A stretch of DNA of 64,000 bases from Branchiostoma floridae (taxonomy: Eukaryota; Chordata; Leptocardii; Amphioxiformes; Branchiostomatidae), in the NCBI RefSeq assembly GCF_000003815.2, contig NC_049983.1:18885180-18949179 (forward strand), given 5' to 3'. A model generated the notes under the pieces. The model had not been told where the DNA came from. It made no database searches and was given only the letters and a program-made list of their open reading frames with translations. Positions 20,605-32,700 of this stretch are shown here, piece by piece; position 1 is the stretch's first letter, and each line of letters starts with the position of its first letter. The position numbers and the translations under genes were made by a program.

Positions 20605-23600
20605 CTAGACCAGAGACTCGGTGCTCTCGTCGGTGCGGTCCACAGTAATGATGTCACCGTTCTCGGCACTCCCCGCCACCTGGGTCTGCATAGCCTTGTA
20701 TAGGAACAGGTACTGGTCCTGGAAATGAAAAAAAAAAACGCCTTTAAGGACCACAAAACTGATCCCATAGCCCTGTCCACCTCTGTCAAAACCAGGGCTG
20801 TCACCAGGACCTGTCTTTTCATCCTGGGACGAAAATTTGCTTGTTGGGACAGAAAATAATTTCACCCCATCTGTCCCAAAAATTACATGAAACTGTTGAA
20901 AATGTTCTTTCATAGGTTTAAAATAACTTTGTTAATCAGGAAAATCAACAACATGGGCTCCCAACAAGCTGGAGGCTGCCCTGGTGAAAACATAGAAATG
21001 CAAAATAAAAATACAAAGATGCACCTCTTCAACGACAAAGATGCAAATATTTGAAGGACATGCAGCCACTCTCTCCTTGACCTAACTTATAACTGCCTTG
21101 TGGTTCAACTGCTATTTGTGATGGATAGTCAGGATTGGTCTAATTTCCAGCCTGTGACTTACAGGCACAACATCACATGATAATAGGTGGAACACATTAC
21201 TATTTCAATCAGGTCATCTTTCCAGTGCCATTGAACATACACTGTGATTGGGGTCCCTAGACTGTGTTTCAACAAGAATAGGTTTTTTTCTGCACTAGGA
21301 ACTATGAGGTCGTAGGATTGAACTAGATTAGATTGCAGCATACCTTCTCAGAGAAGATGCCAGGCCTCATCATGTGGTAGGTCTTGGCCAGCTGGAAGAT
21401 ATCCATGCTCCCATCATCCTCCAGCTGGTGCTTGAGAGCTGTCAGCCCACAGAAGGTGGCGGCAGAGACTCCACCATACCTGAAGGGACAGAATCACATT
21501 TTACATTTACCATAATTTTCAGTTATCCAAGTGACTTAAAAGTATTGTTGAATTTGAAATTCAAAATTCGTTTTTTTCACACATGAAAAATGTCAAAACA
21601 TGATATGACACAAATACTGTCCAGTTTGTTACTAACAGATACACGTCAACAAGAGTTGATATCTCTATAATGTTACTCACTGATATGCTAACTGATATAC
21701 AGACACAGACAGTCATTAATGTGTGGAATAGTGTCTGTTACAGATTCAACATCAGCATGTTTAAAGTCTTGGCTTATATGCTGAAAAGTCTCCAAGCCAA
21801 CTTAAGATTTAGTCCTTAAAACCCCAGCTAGGAATGTTTCAAGAACAAAAGCAGCAGAGCACAATACATCATCATTATAATCATAATCATCAAGCCATCC
21901 CCCATCTTACAAGAGTTGGACGTTCACTGTATGTCTGCAATGATATGATAAGAAAAGAATTAAACTGAACTTACACATCATGCACAGTGATGGGGCCCTC
22001 GTTGGTGGCAGCATGCTCCTGCACCAGGTTGACCAGGTGGAACACGTCGCTGATCGCCGTGCACGCTGCCGGCCAATCAGGCGACTGGAAGTGTCGAACC
22101 TCCAGCACGTAATCATCCTGTCATCGGGGAAGAAAAGTTAGTGTGTCGACTGTTGGGGTCAAGAGGATAATTTGATAAACCTGTGACAGAATGCATGAAA
22201 GGAATAGCCTCCTTCACAAACTTCTGGAGTGGCAACATTTATTTTGGGGGAAGTACTGATTGGTATTTTGCCATAGAGAATCTTAGCCCATGTTGAAAAT
22301 CATGAATCCCCAAAAAGTAAATGCTGCTGCTCTAGAAGTCTGCGAAGGGGGCTGAAAAGCATACCTCATCAAGAGAATCACGTTATGCATCTTTGATGGA
22401 AAATGGGGCTCATCTCAATGACAAGCTACCCATGAATAAAGTCTGAACTGGGTGAAAGACTTGGTTTAGATTGTAATCACATGACAATCTAAACCTTTTA
22501 AGTGCCTCTCCAACCTACATCATGTCCCAGTTAGAGGTACATGTATCGTTGTAAGAGAAGAACGGCTTTACCTTTTCTTACCTATCATTTAGCAATCACA
22601 GATGTAGGGATTGATTAAATGAATCAATGAACGAATTTGTGACAGATTGTAGCCCCTACCAGGCTCCACGTGTTGCTGGAAAAACAGTAGAAACTGACGG
22701 AATAGACAGATAATAGAGGAGTTACACTTCTCTGGCATGTTATCTATTTGATTATTTTTACTATTTTTCCATCAACATGTGGAGCCCGGGAGGGGCTAGA
22801 CAGACAGCACATTCAAAGATCATTCATCATAACCTGTGCTTTATCTCATCACATTCGAAACAGAACCTCACAAAAATCAAGTACTTTTCAGATATAACAT
22901 CCAAGTATTACATATTAACCATGAATTGGCTTCTCAAAGTGCAATTCCCACAACTTCTTTAAAATATGCTGCACCAGAAAGCATTAGCCTTAACTATCAT
23001 TTGCCAATTGGTGCTTCATTGCACCAATGTTGAACAGGTTAGAGAACTTAGACTGGGAGTTAGTATGACTTAGGTTAATGATGCTAGAGTTTAAGAGTTT
23101 GTGGTAGATGAACATGAGAAGAGTTAAATCGGTTTAATAGGGCAAGAATGAAGTAAAAGAGCAACCTGTTGCAAAGTTGACAGGACAGGAAATGTGCAAA
23201 TGAACTTCTTATTCCCATACTGATAGTGATGCTGACATTTTTTTGACACCTTGTGGAAGATGATGTCATTATAAAGGCCATGAAAAGATCCTTAGATCCC
23301 AGCATTGGAGGTTAAAACAGGATCAGTCAACTTTACTCTAAGCCTACCGATGTTTCGGACCCTGCCCTTGTTTTTTGCAAAGGCAGGGTTTCCCCGTCAT
23401 GTTCGGGACGCGCGGCTCTCACGCTACGTCTGGACCTGAAGCTGGTCTTAATCCTGGCACTTTGTCGTGATCGGAAGCTTTCCTGCCTTCGGCGCTTTCG
23501 AGAGCCCACTTTCTGCAGGTTGGGTGGTTAATATTTACGTTGTTTAAACCCATTATCTGTACTTTACTCTCTCTTATCACTTTTAATCATAACAACTGAT

Positions 23601-26600
23601 TAATGATGTTTAATTGTACTGGATATATGAAATATTACTTGCCATGCAAATTATTTAAAAAAATCAGTTTCTTCAACAAAAAAGTCCCATGTTCTTCTAA
23701 GACCTTCTATGGAAGTCCTTTTTCATAGTAAAATCAGTATTTGTGACAAATAATACCAAGAAAAGGAAATCAAATTTGGTGCTTTAAAAACAAGCTTATA
23801 GTTATAAAGGAGACAGAATCAAAATCAAATTTAGTCACACTCAGAAATGAAAGTGTGCAACTAATGTATAACATACTGATGATTATTTTTCATTTGGTGA
23901 GGTGCATTTGAAAGTAATTTCAAGTAAGGAAAAAAAATTCTGTTGATTTGCTAAAATATTTTAATGTTACTAATATACCCATATCACAGAGTTCAACAAT
24001 ATCAAAGAAGAGGTAATTTTGTTTCACACATGAATAGGGAATAAAATCAAAGCAAGAGTGGATGTCATTCATAAAATCTAGATGAGTTGGCTACATCAGT
24101 GTAACTACTACATAGACCAATACAGAATTTTCTATGATTAAACTTGTTAGTGGGATCTCTCGGGAAGGGAAAAGTGATCATGATCAGAGATTGTCCTCAG
24201 GAATGACCTACGGATTGGTATTTGATAAAAAAATCTTCACTTCAATGTCAAGCTGGTACATAGCGCTGTCATGCAGCCGCTTGTGTTTACCTGTGTGGCT
24301 TCCAGGAGGAAGCTACGGACAGTCACACTGTTGTCGTTGCCGACTTTCTCCTCCTTCTCGTCTTGCAAGGACACCTTGAAGGTCACACACTCCATAGGCT
24401 TGTCCTTGCTGGGCCAGTAGCTGGGCAGGTTGTCATTCTGTGGGGAGGGGGGCAGAGGAAGGGAGGAAAGGATGAGATGTCAGTCAGTCCTTTATCACAT
24501 TAGCAGAAGGTGGGGCTGGTATTTGCATGGTTAACACTAAGTCTGGCAGTTTTTTTCTACCATAAAAAGGTTCAAGTTCATGTACACTTCCAAAGAATAT
24601 GAAGCAAAATTAACATTGACAAACCCATACCCTGACAAACCCATACCTACTTCTGACATTATCTTCAAAAATATAAAACTCTACAACTATTAAATCTGTA
24701 GATGTAATAGAGAAAAGCTCAAGATGTGCTACATATAAATGTCTTTGGATCCTTATTGGCAAGTGCATATGTCACATAACATGCTAAAACACTGAATGAA
24801 GCATACTTCAGCACAGGACAAAGTATGACATCAGCAATAGCAGTAGCAGTAGCAGAGTACAAAGCACCAGAGTCACAGCAATAAGCTCATGTGCAGTTTA
24901 AACTGTGAGCTGGTTTATACAAGACAAGCAGACAGCAAGGCAAGACCAGTGCTTCGGCAGCACAACAGTAGTCAGGGCTCAAAATACCACCTGTTTATGC
25001 AGGTAAGTGCAGGTAACATAGGAGCTGTGCAGGTACATTTGTATTTCTGATGTCTACCTGCACCTACACTGCATAGGTCCATGTACTGGGTTTATATATA
25101 CATGTACTATAATGTAGGTGTATGTGGATTTTTATAAGCTGCATGGACTGTTACCACCTATGAAGTAAAAAAGAAATAATGGTAATGGTTTCTGAACAGA
25201 TTTTATTATGATCTATCCATCCAAATTTCTGAGTGGTGCAGGTAAAATTTGCCTGGTGAAGGTGATTTTCAATGTTACCTGCACCAGTGAAGGTCGACAG
25301 AAAAAAATTATTTCGAGCCCTGGTAGTACAGTATTAGAGCAGGCAGGCAGAAGAGGAGAGAAGCGGGCTCTACCACAACACAAGAGTGGGGGCCGTTCTT
25401 GACCTCGTCAGGCTTGCTCAGCATGACCACCGCCGGGGAGTTCTGGTCCCAGATCATCTGCCAGAAGTCCTTCACCGTCTCCGGCAGGGGATGCTGGGTA
25501 ATGATGAACTCCTTACTCCTGCTGTAGCCCTGTCATTGGTCGGTACAAAATGAAGTTAGTACCTTTAGATATATAACAGTCACCTCTATTTGATACTGGG
25601 CAAAGCCTGCTTTTGGGGCATCATGCCCAGTCATTTATGAAATCAAAACCAATATGAAATCACCAAAAATTACTCGAAAAGTCTCGAATCAAAGTATTTT
25701 TCTGTAAGATGCCTTCGTTTTCAGAGACCATAAAGGGTGCAACATGAATTGAAATGACAAAATATGGTTTCCACAGCCAACAAGACTTTTATTCCTGTAT
25801 TCAAGAAGTACAAAAGAGTGATAATAATGTGATAACCTAGTATAAATGCAACAACACTCAAGGCAAAAACCAATGCATCTGTTGATGTCATCCACAACAT
25901 TTACTTGCTGTGGCCTTAGACCTACCTGTAGATAAGAGGCGTTGATGTAATCTGATCCCTCCATCCCTGGCTTTGCTGTAAGAGACACCCGAGTGCCCTC
26001 CACTGTTGAAGGGAATGGAATTAACTTGTTATTCAGAATGCATGATGTATTTCACAGTTCACATGGGAAGAGAGACTCACTGACATTTACATGTTTCATA
26101 GCACATTAGACTCATACATTGAAGTGATACTAAGCACTTATTCAGAATAAAGGAAATCAGTAATTTACAAGATCAGACAATAGACTGATCCTGAATGTTG
26201 TTCATAATTACCAGTTCTGCCATTGGTATCATGGCAATAAGCATTCAACAGATGAGAGTGGTTGCATGTCTGTCAAATTTTCTTTGTCTTTACTTAGCAA
26301 TTTTCATGTTTTAATGAAGGTACAATGTAGGTGGGGCAATTTCATGTTATCATTCAGAAATCTACGCAGATAGGTACACTTTTGTATTATAGTCTCCTTT
26401 GTCTCTTAGTTCTTTTTTGCATAGTGTCAGTCTGTATAGACTAACTGACAGAGATGCAGGTAGGAGAGGCTATGGATCTACATGTATCAAGTAAGAAGGG
26501 CCCAGACCTGGCAGGAGTTTCTGCGTCCTGTTCTTCTTGGTGTTACACGGCTTCTGTGCGCAGTAGTACTCGAACTCCTCAGCCTGGTGCGCCATCATGT

Positions 26601-26748
26601 GTTTGAAGTGCTTGTCCAGCAGGGTCCTGCCGGAGCGGCCAGGCTTCAGCAGCTCGTCCATGTAGTGGTGCAGCTGCAGCTGGGCGATCTCCGTGTCACG
26701 GCACTGGATAAACTTCAGCAGGGCGTCGTGGCAGAAGATGTACTGTTC
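20605..26748 (-). CDS. Phosphatase exons 19-25: D2 pseudo-phosphatase domain and C-terminus
   Basis: Exons 26748-26508, 26002-25926, 25529-25404, 24437-24291, 22117-21975, 21479-21344 and 20718-20605. Landmarks in order: [121 protein letters not shown], and the final TDESTESLV. The position of the P-loop Cys is Asp (about residue 1215) and the WPD motif is missing, so D2 is inactive. The same Cys-to-Asp change is known in PTPRG and PTPRZ and marks the R5 subfamily. Confidence 0.95.
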
Positions 26749-29700
26749 CTGTCAACAGATAGGGGGCACTTCTGAGGGCTGCTGACCACAATACATGTAC
26801 ATGTATTGTCTCCTAAGGTAGTATTTACTAGTACATTGAGAGGGACTCAAGAAAATGTCCTGTTTCTAGCCCTAGTTCTCATGAACTTCAGCAGGGCGTC
26901 GTGGCAGAAGATGTACTGTTCCTGTCAACAGATAGGGGGCACTTCTAAGGGCTGCTTACCAAAATACATGTATTGTCTCATAATGTGGTATTTAACATGC
27001 ATTGGCATAATACCGGTCATAAGCCTTATACTGGTCTATTAAAAATAATGTTTTGAAAGGAATGAATATGAGCCGACATAAATGACTATAGTGTTGCTCC
27101 TCGCGGCGCCCTTTGTAATTAGGCGATGCCAGGCCGTGGCGATGCCGCCGTGCTAATTAATACCAAAAACATCCTTTTGTTTGGTACCGACAAACTCCGT
27201 ATGTGGTCTGGGCGCTGACAGGACGCGGCGGCACGAATTCCTGAAAGGGTCATTACACCAACAGATCCCGAGGTGAAAGCACACAGACTTTTGCTCTGAA
27301 AATTTTCCGCCCAACCCACCCAGCTTTAGCATGACAAAATTTCCTTGCTCTATAATTTGTCATGTCGTATGGTTCACATATGTCATAATATACACGCCGT
27401 AGCTACGACTTCACTTCGCCGCTATTCGCATTTAAGAGATAAATCTTAATCGCGTCTGCAACTCCTAGGCAAATTCTTTTCTAGCATAAACTAATTTTAT
27501 GACAGTTCCTCACACCAATTTTTTGTCTTTCGCCGCGCTTCCGCGGCGAAAGGCAATCAGACCGATATTAGATTTCTGTCCGTCTGTCTGTCCGTCCGTC
27601 CGTCCGGGTCGACCATGCCATACCGTGCTAGCGAGATATTCTACCCTGCAGATTCGACGGTATGTAACGTTATGACATACGTATCGGCCTACCATGAATG
27701 TGCTGCTTGGTTTGCGGTCCATGCCATATCGTGCTAGCGAGATATTCTACCCTGCAGATTCGACGGTATGTAACGTTATGACATACGTATCGGCCTACCA
27801 TGAATGTGCTGCTTGGTTTGCGGTCCATGCCATATCGTGCTAGCGAGATATTCTACCCTGCAGATTCAACGGTATGTAACGTTATGACATACGTATCGGC
27901 CTACCATGAATGTGCTGCTTGGTTTCTGCATGGCTTATAAGCAGGAATTTGCAGAGACGGATGTGAACGGTGAGGATTTCTTCGTAAGATTGTATACAAT
28001 TTATAAACTAACATGTTCGCTGTTTGGTTATAATAAAACAGACATTGTAGAGAACAGTTTGACATGTGATTTACTTTGTTTTATGGAAAATCACCGCTAC
28101 AAAATCTAGAATTGTGTAAGATGCGTGCGCCGCATCTGACATGGTGTGGGAGGGGGGCGTATTCGGAAATTTCTTACTCTAAGAAATTTCAGGCTATTTT
28201 CGTGTAACAAACTTCTTTCAGCAAAATAGTAGCCCTCTGATGCGTTGAAAATAGAATTACCCACATTTAATTTATAATTTCGAAAGGGAAGATTCTGACC
28301 GAGCTCGACGTCTGACGCGTGACGTCACGACTCCGTCAAGTAAAAGCATAATTGCGTTACTAAAAGAAACGAAACGTTCCAGTAAACATACCACGGACCT
28401 GTTTTAGTTTAAAATATCTACCTTTCACATGATCTTGCCATTAAAAAAAAATATTTCCATTACTGTATATGCCATGTTAATATTTTATGTTGTTTATGGT
28501 GACAATACTTTGTTTGTTCTTGCAGAAATTCAGGACACATCTACTGATAAATTTGATTACTACAGTGCACTTTCATAAAACCCTGTTGTACTGTAACAGA
28601 GCCGTTCTTAACAGCGAAACAATCCGAATAAAGTTAACATCATTCATGCAGTTGTGTTATTATACAGTTCAAGTAAAATATACTCTGTGAGAACCACTAC
28701 CTTACTAAACAGTTATATAACCTAGCACTTGACCAAACTGTGCCAGAGCTGCCAACGTTGCAGACTTGGCACCCACGCTTGACCAAACTATGCCAAACAT
28801 TTTTACCTACACAATATAAGTAAGCGAAAGACTAGCTTTTTTCAGAAGCTCTTGTTTTTTCTTCTCTTCTATTTGAGCTCTAGCCGTACCAAAGATACGT
28901 TTGTCGGGCCCAACGACGGCTGTGGCCGTGAAGTTGTAATTTGATTAATAGTTTTGCGTACTTGTCCAAATGTCCGATGTCATGAATACGCATAAGGTCG
29001 ATTGTATATCCCAGGGGATTCAATGTGCGCACAAGTGGATCTCCGTGTACAATTTGTTACAAAGTTGTACTTGTCATGTTTACAGATTTCTCAAGATCAC
29101 GTTTATGCAAATTTTGTTACCTACGTAATTAAGCAGTCGTGCACGTCGCATTTCGTGTCCTATTATTCAGCTAGTAAAACAAGTTTTGAACAGTGGGTAA
29201 TTCCATTATGGCAGACGATTTATTCTGTCCGTGTGGCGAAGTATTACTAAATTTATATGTGCCGGCAGACGAATTTGTTCTGTCCGTGAGGCACAATTGT
29301 TATTACTTGTATATGTGCCGGCAGACGATTTTGTTCTGCCCGTGAGGCACAATTATCATTATTTTTTATATGTGCCGGCAGACGATTTTGTTCTGCCCGT
29401 CAGGCACAATTATTATTACTTGTATATGTGCCGGCAGACGATTTTGTTCTGCCCGTGAGGCACAATTATCATTATTTTTATATGTGCCGGCAGGCGATTT
29501 TGTTCTGCCCGTGAGGCACAATTATCATTATTTTTATATGTGCCGGCAGGCGATTTTGTTCTGTTCGTGAGGCACAATTATCGTTACTTGTATATGTGCT
29601 GGCGGACGATTTGTTCTGTTCGTATGGCGCAGTTCTTAACATTCTGAATTTATCGACATGCGACATATTGTATTTTTTTTTCTTTCAATTTATCCTACAG

Positions 29701-32700
29701 ACAATTGAGTACTGCCAAGCTCTTTTTTTTTTTGCACCTCCGCTAACCGTTTGTTTACAAATGACATTATAGACTAGCCGATGCCTTGTTTTCATAGGGC
29801 CTCTAATTGCTCTCTTTACATACTTGGTACCTCGGCTCTACTCGCTTATTAGTAGGAACCCAGCTCGCGTGGGGAGACAGAATTACCCCAGTGCATTTTA
29901 TATATGAATCTAACATCGAGAGGTTTGCCATAACACCCCGATGCACTTATTCTGTTCATTCTCTCAACAATGTTAGTAATTCAGGCGTCTTCGTAATCAA
30001 GACAGGTTCCCTGCCACTGGGCAAATACGTGGCGCGATCTCATTGGTCCATATATTGAATGAATGAATGAAGACACTCATTGTACATTCTTGCCCAACCG
30101 AGCTAAGTACGAGTCACAACAAGTCAAATCATATATACATATAAAAATATCACAGATATAGTCGAAGTATATTATTTGATTATCCGACAGATAACGGGAA
30201 ACGAGGGACAATTGGTCACTCTTCAACGCGCGGTCAAATTATGCAATTCCTTGTTTCGACATCGAGCCCTCCTTGGTCAATGTTACCCTCCCACCCCCCA
30301 GGTTTTTCCTCATAATTTCCTCTGCATTACTAATTCGAAATAATTTACCTGGTGAATCTATGCCGTCCGTATTGCGTTTCATTTTGCTACGCTGCTGTTG
30401 CAGTGCTTTCTGAGAGCACGATGTATATGCTCATTTACATTATGCGTTTGAAACACATGGAATTAACATGAACCTCCCGTGTTCGGTAGACATTTCTCTT
30501 CGATCTGTGTGCCCACGGCGTAAATCTAATTGTACCAAAGCCACCCCATCGTGATGCCGACATCTCTTTGTAATCGACGGTTGCCACTTAATAAATTTAC
30601 AGGCGCCAAAAGCCGCCAGGTACAACAGTGTTAAAGGCTCCCGCTGGCAATTGTCCTGTCGTCTACCAGGACCTGTCAAATTCAGGAGCGGTGACAATCA
30701 ATCATTTCGGCACATGTTTTGTCTCTGCGCAATACAGTTATTCGACTGCACTGTTCTAACACGGCCAATGTCGCGGGGAGAAGTGTGTAGGTTGCCTCTT
30801 CTTCCCTCCGACATGTAGTTCAATGTATCTAAATCATCATCATATTAGATAAAAATTGCATTTGCTCGTCTCGCCATGTAAGGCAGACATTCCAATCTTG
30901 TTCTGTTCAGACCGTCAGAAGTTGTGTTGGCTTTAAATTGACAACCCGTCAACATTGAAACCGAAACCTTTGCCGCCTTACAGCCACGGTATAACCAGAG
31001 AGTATAGCAAGGTGCGAAAAATCTTAAAACCCTGACGTATTATCTATTCACCTACAATAATATTTTACGGATTACCTGGACTCTATCTTGTATCATACTT
31101 TCTGCTAAGAGCTTATATCTTCAGTACGCTATGAGCGCGATATTACGGATTACCTGGACTCTATCTTGTATCATACTTTCTGCTAAGAGCTTATATCTTC
31201 AGTACGCTATGAGCGCGATACTAAATACAACACATTATCTCCCATTTTTGTCAAGGCTCCAATTGAAATGAGCCGATTTCTAGATTGTTGTGGTATATAT
31301 ATATTAGTCTCGGACTGGAACACTCTTTTCGGAATACATTTAATGATTTTGTTTTATACTTCATTTCCATGTATTGCGAGCCCGAGGCCCTTTCGACAGG
31401 CATTTCGGAACACCTCTCACCGGAGGACGGCTGGTGCCCCGCCTGACAGCCCACTGACCCGATGCCGCGGAGCCCCAAATGTGTACGGGCCTGGACACCT
31501 GCCTGTTCCAAGTCCAAACCTCCTGCACGGACATCCTGTCAACGACCGAGTCTACAGTTTCATCTGCAGGCAGAGTCCGCTTCATCTAGTACCCGGGCCC
31601 TCCCAACTGGCTGCCTAACTGTCTCACATATAGACATTTTCTTTTCTGCTGCGACTGATACTTGTACCATTGGTTTATGAACCATGGACCTTTCCGACTG
31701 ATATAGTATTAAGAAACTTTCTCGTAAATAATTCACTGCAGGTGTCAGTTTCGGTCGGCACCATGTTAACGCCTTCCCACTCCGCCATGCACTATGTCTT
31801 GTTCCCATTTAAGTGCTACTAGTATTAGTTACATTGTTCCATCGCTTTACATGTACTTGTTTACACAATAAGCGGCTTATCTAATCTTGAAGCTGTAGGA
31901 GAAGAATGAATGAAATAATGAACTTTGTTGCATGACATTCCTCATCTTATGTCTAGTGCTTATATTCAACGATTCTAGAATATACAATAGATAATACGCA
32001 CTTGTACCGGAACAAACTGGACCTATACATTAACTTCTTGACAATTCCTACTTAAGGTGAGTAAACACCTGTCCTGCCGTTTACAGCAATGGGTAAATCC
32101 TACCTCCCCCCTCCTACGGGAGTTAGGGTTGGGGTAGCCGGCATTGCGGCACTATTCTCGATTTCAAACAGCCATGAAGTTTGGGCATTCCATTTGACAG
32201 CTCTGTCGTCCAATACACCGGTCAACGTGCTTATTTCATAAGTTCCTCTCTTGAAATTCCTTCTGCGCACTCACAGTTCAGCGTTAACAAGACACACGGC
32301 TTAGTTGCAACTTCCTTATGACTCAGCCATAAAAGGCACAGTGTATAGCCTATATCTTGCGACCTTCAAATGAATGAGACAAGTATAGTATGTAACAGAT
32401 AGCTGTATCCAGACCCGTATCAGAATATATTTACTTCAAGTTTTAAATTAGGCCGTAGAAAGGTGCATAAAGTACGTTAGATTATCCTGTGATTGTACGC
32501 CTCTAAAAAGCATAGGACGTTAGTGACGTACGCGTTTTTGTTTATACATGTAGCTCCACTATTAACCTTGGCGGAAGATACGCCCTACAACCTTGTACAG
32601 CCTTTACCGTTATTGAGGAATCCGATGTTGTCCTAATATCATTTTGAATTTGCTTGTTTCCGTATCAGCCTTACCATAGGCAGTCAACAGCGGCTAGGTA

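Noticed and set aside
29231-29570. Two overlapping open frames with repeated [13 protein letters not shown]-type peptides
   Set aside because: They arise from the 56-bp minisatellite; the unit is not a multiple of three and the frames run on only because no unit frame holds a stop.
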